Shown here: positions 48,249 through 57,425 of the stretch, piece by piece
Position numbering within the stretch: position 1 is the first letter of the stretch
Layout of the letters: the number at the start of each line of letters is the position of its first letter
NCBI GenBank assembly: GCA_019751815.1
Contig: JAIEMW010000001.1
Span: 628,197-692,196, forward strand
Length of the DNA: 64,000 bases
Direction of reading: 5' to 3'
Origin: Cyanobacteriota bacterium
Lineage (GTDB): Bacteria > Cyanobacteriota > Vampirovibrionia > Vampirovibrionales > Vampirovibrionaceae
The notes under the pieces: model-generated
Databases searched by the model: none
Told to the model about the DNA's origin: nothing
The model's input: only the letters and a program-made list of their open reading frames with translations
Program-made: the position numbers and the translations under genes

Positions 48249-48452
48249 TTAGGGCTTTTGCTGCCGGCTCATAAACTGGTCTAAATCTGGGGTTCCTTGA
48301 TTGGTGTGGACTAAATACCGCATTACAGTTAGCATTCCCTGAGATGAAGATACTTCCAGCGCATTGGGGATCCCCAGTTTATTGAGTTGCCGTTGTTTCC
48401 GCTCAGCATTGTTCTGTTGATAGTATTCGTATGTTTTTCCAAACGTGATCAT
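48249..48452 (-). CDS. Small protein of unknown function
   Basis: From ATG 48452, preceded by GGGAG at 9 nt, the product is 67 residues: MITFGKTYEYYQQNNAER, then LGIPNALEVSSSQGMLTVMRYLV and a polar end. The upstream in-frame ATG at 48512 has no ribosome site. It converges with the glycosyltransferase gene. No function recognised. Confidence 0.5.
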   Translation of the reverse strand: MITFGKTYEYYQQNNAERKQRQLNKLGIPNALEVSSSQGMLTVMRYLVHTNQGTPDLDQFMSRQQKP

Positions 48453-48577
48453 GATTGGTGACTCCCATAGCACTCCAACTTTAATACGCATTAAAATACT
48501 AAAAAAAAGCATTTTAAACCAGGCCAGAAGATCCTATTCTGTGAGTTCAGACAGTCAAAAGTTGTATGTGAGTTCTA

Positions 48578-48883
48578 ATGATACCCCTCAAGCTTTATAG
48601 GCTGCTAAATGGCCGTGGAGAAACTGTTTTAAGCACGATTCCGGGTCAATACGGTGGACACCGCGGTCGGAAAATATATGGTCAATTGAATTGCCCTTCT
48701 GCTATTCGGTGGATTCAAAAAGGGCATTATGTAAAACAGCGGGTATTTTTCCTCGATGAGCCGACAGCGCTGCAAGCGGGTTATCGACCTTGCGGGGTGT
48801 GTCTAAAATCGAAATATCAGGCCTGGAAAACAAATCCGAAAGGGTTTGTCGAAGCGGGATTAAGAACCCTCGCCTTTGCTTGA
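48578..48883 (+). CDS. Ada-type metal-binding domain protein
   Basis: The 101-residue protein is a stand-alone copy of the zinc domain seen at the N terminus of Ada: GQYGGHRGRKIYGQLNCPSAIRW (Cys at about 39), then VFFLDEPTALQAGYRPCGVCLKSKY with the CGVC pair. In Ada this domain repairs methyl phosphotriesters by self-methylation; stand-alone versions are common and their activity is uncertain. The 3' end overlaps the converging thioredoxin-like gene by 24 nt. Confidence 0.8.
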   Translation: MIPLKLYRLLNGRGETVLSTIPGQYGGHRGRKIYGQLNCPSAIRWIQKGHYVKQRVFFLDEPTALQAGYRPCGVCLKSKYQAWKTNPKGFVEAGLRTLAFA

Positions 48884-49393
48884 GGCAATCTTAGCCAAGG
48901 ACGGCTTTTTTGCTGTGTGTAACAGAGAAACCCCATTGGAGATGGCTTGGGTTAAAGACTGAGGTGTGACGAAGTCACCCAGTTCTATTCTTTGCTTCTT
49001 CATCCGACGAGGATCGAATAAAAAGACGGCTGGTAGTTCATTGACACCAAACAATTGAGCAATCGGGGCATTGTCTGCTTGATCCATATCAATCATCACC
49101 CAGGTAAGTTCTTTTGGGTATCGTTCCAGGTAGATTTGATGCATCAAAGGGGTTAAGCGCTGACAGGTGCTGCAAGTATCAGAGTAAAACTCAATCAATA
49201 AAGGCGTTTTTGCTTGTTTAAAGGCCGTCTGTATCGTAAGGCCTTTATCAAAGGATGAGGGTAGCTGCGACAAAGAGATCCAGTTGACCGTAAACCCACT
49301 CAAAACAACAGAGGCCAGAATCACCAAGACGACCCATATACTTTTGTAAAAGGGGCGTGCTGTTTTTTGAGCTATTTTACGGTCGGACATCAA
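48860..49393 (-). CDS. Membrane-anchored thioredoxin-like protein
   Basis: The 177-residue product has one N-terminal membrane helix (WVVLVILASVVLSGFTVNW) and a thioredoxin fold with the redox pair in DTCSTCQRLTP and the cis-Pro loop FGVNELPAVFLFD. It should face the periplasm and reduce or oxidise disulfides. The CSTC sequence resembles the cyanobacterial HCF164/TxlA group more than classic thioredoxin (CGPC). Confidence 0.85.
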   Translation of the reverse strand: MMSDRKIAQKTARPFYKSIWVVLVILASVVLSGFTVNWISLSQLPSSFDKGLTIQTAFKQAKTPLLIEFYSDTCSTCQRLTPLMHQIYLERYPKELTWVMIDMDQADNAPIAQLFGVNELPAVFLFDPRRMKKQRIELGDFVTPQSLTQAISNGVSLLHTAKKPSLAKIASSKGEGS

Positions 49394-49433
49394 TTGCCTT
49401 AATCCCTATGTCATGAGGATGTATCACTGCGTA

Positions 49434-50549
49434 TTATAGAGCAGGGGAGACAAAATCACGAAAGGATTTCTTGCTTAAATTCCCCGAAGGGATAAAGCCC
49501 GAAAAGCTCACCTCAGTGTGAGCATCTTTTTCAAGACGTTTCTGGGTGAGATACCGGTTTAACACCGCAGGAGAGATACCCAAGAGAACCAACGAACTGA
49601 GCATGCCCCAGACATTTTGTTTGCGCCATAGAGCCAATGCCGCTTGTTTTTTCTCGGGCACTTTGGCCAAGGTGCGTTCAATCGCCTCAAAAGTGGCCGG
49701 CACCTGTTTACCAAGGAGTGCTTCAAATTTGGGCTGGAATACCCGCTTCATAATTTGTTTCGGGACAAAAAAGCAGAAGGCGAAACTGGCAAACTTCAAC
49801 ACCCATTCTTTATACTCGTATTTATCTCTCGCTGCCTGCATCCAGCCGACATAGGCAGGAAGCCCCCAGAATAAAAGCGCATGGACGTCTTTGAGTTTGG
49901 AGAACGAGCCGTTTTCGACAGATAGCTTGTTGAAGAGTTGCGCTATTTTCCCTAACGGTTTGCCTGAGGCGGCTTTACCGCGGGTCAGAGCAATAGCAGC
50001 CAAGGCGCCTAATATCCCCAAACCCATCCCAATGATGCCTTTACGGTAGAATGCTTCTGCTGTCTTTTCAGGTGCATAGTCTTGTTTGTGTGCGTTACTC
50101 CCTACTTTGCCCACTTGTTGTTGGCTTTGAATCACATCTGTAAAATTTGTTTTCCCTGTCTTTTGCGCGGTAATGGCGTTACGAAAGAAGGGCATCGCCC
50201 ACATCCAGGCAAACAATACGCTAAAGAGTGCATATGACTTGCCTAAATGAGACCAGGCCATCCCGTGAGTGTTTGTGGCTGTCTTTTTAAAAACTTGTTT
50301 GAGCAGAGCATCCAACCCGTATCCGATCCCGAAAAAACCAAGCGTATTACCTGTCTCACTCACTGCAACATCAAAAATTTCTGTAGCGCTGCGGGCCAGG
50401 GCAATTCTTGGGGCGTTAATGCCTATCACTTCTTTAACAAAGATTTCGAGAGACGGGTTTCGCTCTAAGGCAGCAAAGCCTTTAGACAAAGCTTGGCTTA
50501 CAACATGCTCTGTTGGTGCTTTTAATGGGGCGATTGCAGGGTTCAACAC
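49434..50549 (-). CDS. Polytopic membrane protein of unknown function
   Basis: From GTG 50549 (8 nt after CAGGAA) the product is 371 residues with at least four hydrophobic stretches, among them SYALFSVLFAWMWAMPFF, GIIGMGLGILGALAAIAL, VLKFASFAFCFFVPK and NVWGMLSSLVLLGISP, separated by basic soluble parts. An in-frame ATG at 50606 would add MPFKAPSTLSK and is the alternative. No family recognised; some resemblance in style to the gene at 43693 (both begin with Pro-rich stretches) is not strong enough to call homology. Confidence 0.6.
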   Translation of the reverse strand: MLNPAIAPLKAPTEHVVSQALSKGFAALERNPSLEIFVKEVIGINAPRIALARSATEIFDVAVSETGNTLGFFGIGYGLDALLKQVFKKTATNTHGMAWSHLGKSYALFSVLFAWMWAMPFFRNAITAQKTGKTNFTDVIQSQQQVGKVGSNAHKQDYAPEKTAEAFYRKGIIGMGLGILGALAAIALTRGKAASGKPLGKIAQLFNKLSVENGSFSKLKDVHALLFWGLPAYVGWMQAARDKYEYKEWVLKFASFAFCFFVPKQIMKRVFQPKFEALLGKQVPATFEAIERTLAKVPEKKQAALALWRKQNVWGMLSSLVLLGISPAVLNRYLTQKRLEKDAHTEVSFSGFIPSGNLSKKSFRDFVSPAL

Positions 50550-50721
50550 AAGAAAATTCCTGAAAAAAATAAATTTACTTAACGTAGACGGTGCTTTAAA
50601 TGGCATCCTTCCCGTAAAATAAAAAAGCGATAGAGAATAGTAAGACAGTAACGCAGCAGCATAAAAGCCCCTCCATCAAAAAAGTTGCGCGTTTTTCCCC
50701 GTTCCACAACAGGATGTAACA

Positions 50722-52332
50722 ATGACTGCTATTATAGACCGACTGTATCAGGCAAGACATCAGGCAGGCAAAAGCCGTCAATCTTTGACGTTATTCTTGC
50801 TGACGTTATTTTTACTCGTTATGCCCTCCATTTTTTTGTGTCCAGTGGCATTGGCAACGCCCTTAAGACCACTCAGTCAACTCGATCTCGGGATTAGTGC
50901 CTACCAAGGAAGACATTGGCAAACTGCCTTACTGTATCTTCAGCAAGCCTTACGTCAAGACCGTAATAATCCCACCGTTCATTACTATTTAGGGAATACC
51001 TACGCCAAACTCGCAAAATCGATGGATGCCCGACAGGAATATCTCGCCGTTATTCAACTCTCACCAGGAAGTACCGCGGCTAAACTATCTCAACTTGGTC
51101 TGTATCAATTATCAAACCCGGATAATTCGAGTGTATCCCGCGTTTTGAATAATGACAAAACGGTGTTAACGGATAAAACGCTTGAGTCAATTGCTACAGA
51201 ACCCTCTCAGCCGGATACATTACCCAGTGCTGAGGATCCTCGCAAGACTGACCGTTTTGGTTTCCCAGTACAAACACCGAACTATCTAGATGAAACCCTA
51301 GAAAACGGCCGGCAAGTGAGATGGTCCACCTTCAATAGAGCCATCACACTCTATATAGAACCGGCGCCACAGGGGGTGAAAAATTTTCAACCTGCTTTTA
51401 TTTCCAACGTAAAGCAAGCCATGGCGGTCTGGTTTCAAGCACTGGATAATCGATTTAATCTTAAATTGGTCTCAACACCAGAGCAAGCAATGATTCGCGT
51501 CAACTGGGTCAACGGGATTGACACAGTGGGACATAGCTCAGAAAAGGGGACTTCTTACACGGCTGGATTAACGTTACCTTCGATCCGAAATGACCGCTTA
51601 GAACATATGGACGTGAGAATTTCAACGTTTGATATTCTTCAAAAGCCCCAAACACCGGCGATTATCTCTGCTGTCGCTGTTCACGAACTCGGACATGCAC
51701 TCGGCATTCTCGGACACAGTCGCAACCCGGCTGATATTATGTTTGCCCAGCAGACCCCGCGGACCCAGCTGTCCAAAGGCGATGTGAATACCATACGAGC
51801 CCTTTATTCCATAATGCCGGATGTAACAGATAAAACACGGTCTGGTCTTCCACAAAACACTAAGGTAATTGGCCAACGTATACAAGCTAGCATTGATAAA
51901 CAAAGGATATTGGCAGAAAACGGGGGTTCTAATTTAGATTGGCTAAACTTAGGCACGTTGTACCTCAATCAGGCCAAGTTTTTACGAAGGGGACAGGCGT
52001 TACAATCGGAGATTGATACTTACCTTGATAAAGCACTTGCTGCCAATAATGAGGCGATTAAACGGGAACCCAAAGACTCCATTGCCTTTTTCAACCAGAG
52101 TCTTATCTGGACTGAGAAGCAGAAACTCACACAGGCTCTGGGGACAATAGAGCAGGCGATTAAGCTAAATCCGGATGATGGACGTTTTTATCAACAAAAG
52201 GCAACACTGTTGGTGAATCTCAGAAAAAAAGCAGAAGCCACCTCGGCCATCAATGAGTGGCTCATTCGAGACCCTTCTGCCCGTTCCTCACCAGACTTAC
52301 AAGAGCTGAAAATAAGACTTCAGGCACTCTAG
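50722..52332 (+). CDS. Exported TPR-matrixin metalloprotease
   Basis: The 536-residue product has a signal peptide (LTLFLLTLFLLVMPSIFLCPVALA), TPR repeats (DLGISAYQGRHWQTALLYLQQAL and following), a peptidase M10-like domain with the zinc motif HELGHALGILGH at about residue 320 followed by the Met-turn NPADIMF, and further TPR repeats at the C terminus (LNLGTLYLNQAKFL, AFFNQSLIWTEKQKLTQAL). The combination suggests a secreted or periplasmic protease held by TPR contacts. Substrate unknown. Confidence 0.88.
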   Translation: MTAIIDRLYQARHQAGKSRQSLTLFLLTLFLLVMPSIFLCPVALATPLRPLSQLDLGISAYQGRHWQTALLYLQQALRQDRNNPTVHYYLGNTYAKLAKSMDARQEYLAVIQLSPGSTAAKLSQLGLYQLSNPDNSSVSRVLNNDKTVLTDKTLESIATEPSQPDTLPSAEDPRKTDRFGFPVQTPNYLDETLENGRQVRWSTFNRAITLYIEPAPQGVKNFQPAFISNVKQAMAVWFQALDNRFNLKLVSTPEQAMIRVNWVNGIDTVGHSSEKGTSYTAGLTLPSIRNDRLEHMDVRISTFDILQKPQTPAIISAVAVHELGHALGILGHSRNPADIMFAQQTPRTQLSKGDVNTIRALYSIMPDVTDKTRSGLPQNTKVIGQRIQASIDKQRILAENGGSNLDWLNLGTLYLNQAKFLRRGQALQSEIDTYLDKALAANNEAIKREPKDSIAFFNQSLIWTEKQKLTQALGTIEQAIKLNPDDGRFYQQKATLLVNLRKKAEATSAINEWLIRDPSARSSPDLQELKIRLQAL

Positions 52333-52706
52333 AGGGACTTTTATAAAACCCTGTCCTGACCTTAAGTATTAAGCTTTGTAACATTCTACAAGCGTCGTGG
52401 GTGGATTTTGGCAACTTTCCCCCTTGATGAGAATTAGATAGATACAAGCAAGATGCAGACCCGCATCTGGCAAAAGTATCTCAATTTATTGTCCCTAAAT
52501 CTCTCTATTTTCCCCAATTTCTAACTTTCTCTATTTCTCAACAATATACTGCCTCTCTCTCTCTATCCGTATATCTCTTGCACTTTTTCCCCCTCAGCAA
52601 GAGATTTTTTTTTGCGTAAAATTCTCAAAGGACGTCGTTCAAAGACAGAACTTCTCTCGATAACTTTTTTTAGAACATCGCTACTTTTTCAGCGTCTTTT
52701 AAAAAA
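52333..52706 (+). other. 374-nt gap with pyrimidine-rich track and terminator
   Basis: Between the matrixin and VWA genes the sequence is CT-rich (52500-52590, TCTCTCTCTCTC) and ends in the terminator at 52573-52613; no open frame is supported. It may be a long 3' untranslated region or the gene of a small RNA. Confidence 0.4.
52573..52613 (+). terminator. Rho-independent terminator downstream of the matrixin gene
   Basis: ATCTCTTGC (52573-52581) pairs with GCAAGAGAT (52597-52605) around a 15-nt loop, followed by nine T (52605-52613). It lies 240 nt after the matrixin gene and 94 nt before the VWA gene. Confidence 0.85.
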
Positions 52707-53498
52707 ATGTCATTTGTAAAAAGGCAGTCGCTTCTTTTGAACTTTAAACGATATTTCAATGTTTCACTCTGTTTAGGCTTTATCTGCCTGGGTTTATGTA
52801 GCTTATTTGCCTGTACTTTTGCCCAGGTACCCATAAATAACCAAACCAATCCATCTTCTTACAGACCATATGACACACCAACGGAAAACGTTGAAAATGT
52901 GATGATCATCCTCGACGGCTCTTTATCAATGGCAGAGCGTCTGGAAAACGGAGAAAGCAAGATGGTGGTGGCAAAACGTGTAATACTGGATTTGCTTCGT
53001 ACTTTACCTCCCAATGTTCATGTAGGTTTTCGCGTTTACGGACTCTCTAGCTACTTTCGACCGTGCCGTTCCACTGAATCACTCGTAGCTATCGGTACCA
53101 ATAATCGTTTTTTAATCGCCAATAAAGTTGCGAAAATACAGCCAAACGGGGCAACACCGATTAGTTTTTCTCTCAGCACCTCAATTAATCAGGACTTTAT
53201 AGGATTAAACGGGAAGAAAACCATTGTATTGGTCAGTGACGGGGCAGAGTCATGCTCATCTGATCCGTGTGAAGTAACAATTAACGCACTTCGTCAAGGC
53301 GTGAATGTGAAAATAAACACGATTGGACTGGGTATTAGTAACGATTATGATGCCGAGAGGCAATTGAAATGTGTTGCTGCCGCCACATGGGGACAATTTT
53401 ATACAGCCAATACTGCGGCTGAGCTTGCCAAGAGTTTACGACAAGCTACGCGTGCGGAAAGTACCGTACAGGGGAAAATTGTTATACCCAAGCGTTAA
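52707..53498 (+). CDS. Secreted VWA-domain protein
   Basis: The 263-residue product has a signal peptide (LCLGFICLGLCSLFACTFAQ) and a VWA domain with the metal-ion site DGSLSM at about residue 70 and the second Thr/Asp in ATPISFSLSTSI and VSDGAESC. VWA domains bind ligands through a metal ion. Four Cys (in FRPCRS, ESCSSDPCE and LKCVAA) could form disulfides outside the cell. It follows the matrixin gene and precedes another exported protein. Confidence 0.85.
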   Translation: MSFVKRQSLLLNFKRYFNVSLCLGFICLGLCSLFACTFAQVPINNQTNPSSYRPYDTPTENVENVMIILDGSLSMAERLENGESKMVVAKRVILDLLRTLPPNVHVGFRVYGLSSYFRPCRSTESLVAIGTNNRFLIANKVAKIQPNGATPISFSLSTSINQDFIGLNGKKTIVLVSDGAESCSSDPCEVTINALRQGVNVKINTIGLGISNDYDAERQLKCVAAATWGQFYTANTAAELAKSLRQATRAESTVQGKIVIPKR

Positions 53499-53618
53499 TT
53501 GGAAGCAGCATGAATAGACAGCCATGTTGCTTTTTTAATAGTGGATTTGAGGATTCTACGCTATAATGGCTGTCTCAAGTTTGTTTCACAGCGATCATCT
53601 GAAAGAGAGACCGAATTG

Positions 53619-54248
53619 ATGTTGTCACGACCCCAACCATTCAACCGCACCAGCCTGACTGGTATCAGCATGGTCGTATTGGCCTGTAGTCTATTCGCCT
53701 TTAACCACACCACAGTAGTGGATGCTGCCGTGAGGCACCGAAGTACCACAGCCTCTAGAAGTTTTAAAAAAGTAGAGCCAATTCGCACTAAAACACCTTC
53801 CGCTCCTGCAACTAAAACTGCCGCTGAAAGTAAAGTCGCTAACTCAGCCAAATTAGTCGAATACACTGCCACCAATAGTCTTGATTTGGTGAAATCTCCT
53901 AAAGATTTTATGAGTAAACCCGTTCGTTTTGAAGCAACTTTTAATAGCTTTTCCAATCTGGGGCTGGATTACAAAAAAGCACTTCGTGACTCAAGAGATT
54001 ATGTCAGCTTCCTCGTCGATCGCCCGGATATCTCTTACCATAGTATCCCGCTTGCAGAACTTAAATTGATTTATCCCCGTAGTAAAAGTGAAGCGGTCAT
54101 TAATCTGGAAGCCGGCGATAAAATACAAGTTTTAGGCAAAGTCTTCAGTTCGGCTTTGAATGAACCGTGGATGGATGTTGAAGAAATCCAGATCATCAAA
54201 AAGCTCAAGCCAAAAGATGCCAAAAAAGAAGATGCACATTGCTGCTAA
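53619..54248 (+). CDS. Exported protein, OB-fold-like C-terminal part
   Basis: From ATG 53619, 8 nt after GAGAG, the product is 209 residues with a signal sequence (MVVLACSLFAFNHTTVVDA), a Ser/Thr/Ala/Lys-rich linker and a domain SLDLVKSPKDFMSKPVRFEATF... to NLEAGDKIQVLGKVF, whose beta pattern resembles small OB-fold domains; that is inference. The in-frame ATG at 53541 would add 26 residues and is unlikely. It lies 20 nt before kpsF. Confidence 0.6.
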   Translation: MLSRPQPFNRTSLTGISMVVLACSLFAFNHTTVVDAAVRHRSTTASRSFKKVEPIRTKTPSAPATKTAAESKVANSAKLVEYTATNSLDLVKSPKDFMSKPVRFEATFNSFSNLGLDYKKALRDSRDYVSFLVDRPDISYHSIPLAELKLIYPRSKSEAVINLEAGDKIQVLGKVFSSALNEPWMDVEEIQIIKKLKPKDAKKEDAHCC

Positions 54249-54268
54249 TAGTCAGAGGGCACTAATTA

Positions 54269-55309
54269 ATGACCTCTTTGCAAGAATCAAGTCCTGTCTC
54301 AAGTTTTGAAACAGAAACAGATGGTCTGTCTGTCTTCGCCTCTCCTCAGGCGGTTATCCAGCGGGCCAAAGAGATTATTGGCATTGAAATTGAAGGTCTT
54401 CAGGCTGTCCAAGATCAACTGGACCCAGCGTTTGTTCGCGCCGTCCAGTTACTCAAACACTGCCAAGGGCGGGTAATTATTACTGGCATGGGAAAATCCG
54501 GGCTCATCGGCAAAAAAATTGCAGCCACCATGTCGAGTACTGGAACCCCTGCTCTTTTTCTGCACCCAGCAGAAGGAAGCCATGGTGATTTTGGCACTGT
54601 GACCGCACAAGACGTCATTATTGCGATTTCTAACAGCGGGGAAACCCCAGAGTTACTCAATATATTACCCCTGATAAAGCGGTTTGAAATCCCATTGATT
54701 GCGATGACCGGACAATTACAGTCAACTTTGTCAGAACGGGCTGATGTGGTTCTCAATATTGCAGTGCCGCAAGAAGCCTGTTCATTAGGACTGGCTCCGA
54801 CATCGAGCACAACAGCCACACTGGCCATGGGAGATGCACTGGCGGTGGTGTTGCTAGAAGAAAAACAATTTACCGAAACGGATTTTGCCTTATTTCACCC
54901 CGCTGGCGCGTTGGGCAAAAAGTTACTCTTAACCGTAGCGGATCTCATGCACACAGGAAATTCTCTGCCGCTGGTGGATAGCAACTCCACCTTTATTGAT
55001 GCACTGTTGACGATGAGTGAAAAGCATCTTGGTGTAGCGATTATTTTAGATGCAAACAAACATTGTTTGGGTGTTCTGACAGACGGAGATGTTCGACGCG
55101 CGCTGATGAAATACCGTGATGTCCATCAAATAGAAGTGACTGAGGTTTTAACAAAACACCCTAAAACCATACAGTCTGATGCACTGGTGGTATCGGCCCT
55201 AAAACTCATGCAGGATCATAAAATCACCGTGTTATTAATTTTAGATAAACAGCAAAAGCCTTGTGGGCTGTTGCATATGCACGATATTTTACGGGCCGGT
55301 ATTTCATAA
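54269..55309 (+). CDS. kpsF: Arabinose-5-phosphate isomerase (KpsF/KdsD family)
   Basis: This enzyme turns ribulose-5-phosphate into arabinose-5-phosphate for Kdo synthesis. The 346-residue product has an N-terminal sugar isomerase domain (GRVIITGMGKSGLIGKKIAATMSSTGTPALF in outline, GSHGDFG, ISNSGETPELL) and two C-terminal CBS repeats (VADLMHTGN, VLTDGDVRRAL, KTIQSDALVVSALKLM). It is followed 19 nt later by kdsC, so both steps around Kdo synthesis are co-located, which supports an outer membrane with LPS. Confidence 0.94.
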   Translation: MTSLQESSPVSSFETETDGLSVFASPQAVIQRAKEIIGIEIEGLQAVQDQLDPAFVRAVQLLKHCQGRVIITGMGKSGLIGKKIAATMSSTGTPALFLHPAEGSHGDFGTVTAQDVIIAISNSGETPELLNILPLIKRFEIPLIAMTGQLQSTLSERADVVLNIAVPQEACSLGLAPTSSTTATLAMGDALAVVLLEEKQFTETDFALFHPAGALGKKLLLTVADLMHTGNSLPLVDSNSTFIDALLTMSEKHLGVAIILDANKHCLGVLTDGDVRRALMKYRDVHQIEVTEVLTKHPKTIQSDALVVSALKLMQDHKITVLLILDKQQKPCGLLHMHDILRAGIS

Positions 55310-55328
55310 TTTAATTGGAGACATTTTT

Positions 55329-55886
55329 ATGAGCAACGATCCACGTCGAATTCCTTACTCAGAGAGAACATTTGGTGAATCTACATTGGACCGAGCTCGT
55401 CCAATTCGACTGGTCGTATTTGATGTAGACGGTGTTTTAACCGACGGGAAGATCACCTATTTAGCCAACGGATTAGAAATTAAATCGTTTTCTGTCAAAG
55501 ACGGGCAGGGTATTTCACTATTACATCAGCGTGGTATCTCCACCGCAATTATCTCTGCCAGAGATTCCGCCGTCACTGACCTACGCGCCAAAGAATTAGG
55601 GATTACTCGTGTGTATCAAGGCATCAAAAATAAACCTGCTATTTTAGAAACCGTCTGTGAAGAGCTGGGCGTTTTATTGAGTCATACGGCTTTTATGGGA
55701 GACGATTTCCCCGATTTAGCATGTTTGGAGATGGTGGGGCTTCCTGCAGCTCCTTTTGATGCAATTGAAGAAGTGAAAAGTGCCGCCAGTTTTGTGAGCA
55801 AAAGTACAGCCGGAAACGGTGCTGTCCGTGAATTATGCGATTTAATTTTAATTGCACAACAAAGCACAGTCAGCAGCACGCTCTAA
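55329..55886 (+). CDS. kdsC: Kdo-8-phosphate phosphatase (HAD family)
   Basis: The 185-residue product has the HAD motifs: FDVDGVLTDG (nucleophile Asp), IISARDS, the Lys in NKPAIL and MGDDFPDLACLEMVG. It is of normal length for KdsC. Start ATG 55329 follows TTGGAGA by about 6 nt; an in-frame ATG at 55263 overlaps kpsF. It dephosphorylates Kdo-8-phosphate, the step after KdsA, and kdsA is not in the window. Confidence 0.93.
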   Translation: MSNDPRRIPYSERTFGESTLDRARPIRLVVFDVDGVLTDGKITYLANGLEIKSFSVKDGQGISLLHQRGISTAIISARDSAVTDLRAKELGITRVYQGIKNKPAILETVCEELGVLLSHTAFMGDDFPDLACLEMVGLPAAPFDAIEEVKSAASFVSKSTAGNGAVRELCDLILIAQQSTVSSTL

Positions 55887-56003
55887 AATTCTTATGATTC
55901 ATAATTTTTACTAAAGTCATAAAACGAATCGACGATACAGAAATCTCTGCATCGCCGACCGTTGTGTTCATCGCCAGTTCACACTCTATGTTCTTTGATA
56001 GAC

Positions 56004-57011
56004 TTATGCGGCTCTGCGCCCGATTAATGAACTCAGTGATCCCAGAGCTCCAATATTGAGCCCAGGCAGTGCTGTGGAACCACCGCCGAAAGACCCAATC
56101 AAAGAACCAACATTTTTACCATAGGTGCCGAGACCACCTACAGCACCAACTTGTCCGAGGATTTTACCTAAGGTCCCTTGGATATTGTTGCCTTGGCCTT
56201 GACCTTGTCCGCCAAGCTGGCTTTTGAGTTGGTCAATTTGTTCTTTCTCTTTTTTGTTGGCAGATTGGTAAATTTGCTGGAATTTTTGATCATCACCGGA
56301 GATAAGTGCCATCAGTGCTTGAAGGACTTTATCTGATGTAGATCCATCATCCTTACCATCGGCGCCAGAACAACTACCGCCGCCACCAGAGCAGCCGCCA
56401 CTGGGACTGCCACCGCCACCAGAGCATCCGCCGCCACTACCAGATCCTGAAGCAGATTGACCATCTTTAATTTGCTTGGTCAAATCATCAATCTGCTTTT
56501 GGATATCTTCTAATGTCGGATCTTTGGTTTCATCTTTCGGTTTTGTGTCATCAGGCTTCGTACCGTCGGGTTTTGTTCCGTCAGTATTGGTCGTATCATC
56601 GGGTTTCGTTCCATCAGGCTTTGTTCCGTCGGGTTTTGTTCCGTCTGGGGTAATATCCATGGGTTTGGAGCCGTCTGGATTGGTTTTTGTATCTTTGGCA
56701 TCTGTTGTTTTAGTTTCAGCAGCTTTGGCATCTGCAACTTTGGTATCAGCACTTTTATTTTGAAGTGCCAATTGGGCCTTACCATTAACCGCATCACTGG
56801 TTGCCTTGGTATCAATCGCTTTTTTAGAGGCTGCTGTATCTTGTGTTTTAGCAGCATTCGATGCTGCGGATGGTTTACTAGCGGCCGATGCTCCCTTGGC
56901 AGAAGAAGCACTTTTACTGCTACTACTAGATTTTGCAGCACTACTTTTTGAAGCGCTACTAGATTTAGGGGCTGCTTTTGGGGCTGCTTTTGCGCCACCT
57001 ACTTTTCCCAT
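56004..57011 (-). CDS. Ala/Lys/Ser- and Gly-rich repetitive protein (paralog X)
   Basis: The 335-residue product has an Ala/Lys/Ser-rich N-terminal third (KAAPKAAPKSSSASK), an Asp/Thr/Pro/Lys repeat (GTKPDGTKPDDT), a short coiled segment (LEDIQKQIDDLTKQIKDG), a Gly/Ser/Cys-rich part with GGGCSGGGG, and a Gly/Gln/Leu-rich C terminus with SLIGSFGGGS. No signal peptide is visible. Its order of parts matches the neighbour 57426-58451 closely, so the two are paralogs. GAGGAG lies 11 nt before ATG 57011; the ATG at 57038 is less likely. Regulation: the shared CAAT-N15-GTTTTTATT motif lies about 215 nt upstream. Confidence 0.7.
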   Translation of the reverse strand: MGKVGGAKAAPKAAPKSSSASKSSAAKSSSSSKSASSAKGASAASKPSAASNAAKTQDTAASKKAIDTKATSDAVNGKAQLALQNKSADTKVADAKAAETKTTDAKDTKTNPDGSKPMDITPDGTKPDGTKPDGTKPDDTTNTDGTKPDGTKPDDTKPKDETKDPTLEDIQKQIDDLTKQIKDGQSASGSGSGGGCSGGGGSPSGGCSGGGGSCSGADGKDDGSTSDKVLQALMALISGDDQKFQQIYQSANKKEKEQIDQLKSQLGGQGQGQGNNIQGTLGKILGQVGAVGGLGTYGKNVGSLIGSFGGGSTALPGLNIGALGSLSSLIGRRAA

Positions 57012-57225
57012 AATGAATTCACTCCTCTTCTCTCTCAAGTCTTCTCTAAATCATTTTCATTTTTTCAACTTCTGTGTATTTCGCATCCCGCGAAAACACC
57101 ACTCAGAAATCTGCTCTTCTCACTCTTACAATTCAACACTTTTCTCACACAACACAGCAGAATTTCATATTCTATGCACCGGGTACACACCCGTACATAT
57201 CAAATACACTGTCATCTGCTATATA

Positions 57226-57253
57226 AATAAAAACATTTCATTAAGAAGAATTG
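57226..57253 (-). promoter_or_regulatory. Shared promoter-like motif, copy 5
   Basis: On the minus strand GGCAAT (CAAT 57253-57250), 15 nt, GTTTTTATT (57234-57226), then TATATAGCAGATG. It lies about 215 nt before paralog X and has the same downstream ATAGCAGATGA as copy 6. Confidence 0.65.
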
Positions 57254-57306
57254 CCTATTTTTGGGGAAATTCATTTAGATTCTTTTTATCATTACCAATC
57301 ATTTCC

Positions 57307-57340
57307 AAAAAAAACGGCGAAGTGCCGAAACACGTCGCCG
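57307..57340 (-). terminator. Rho-independent terminator of paralog Y
   Basis: On the minus strand CGGCGA (57340-57335) pairs with TCGCCG (57320-57315), followed by eight T. It lies 86 nt downstream of paralog Y. Together with copy 5 of the motif it accounts for the 414-nt gap 57012-57425, which shows no other gene. Confidence 0.8.
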
Positions 57341-57425
57341 AACGAACTACAAGCAATAGAGATGTCTATTCGTGGGTATAACTGAAGACGAAAATAAGCG
57401 TCTTTAATTCTGTATTTTTTTAATA

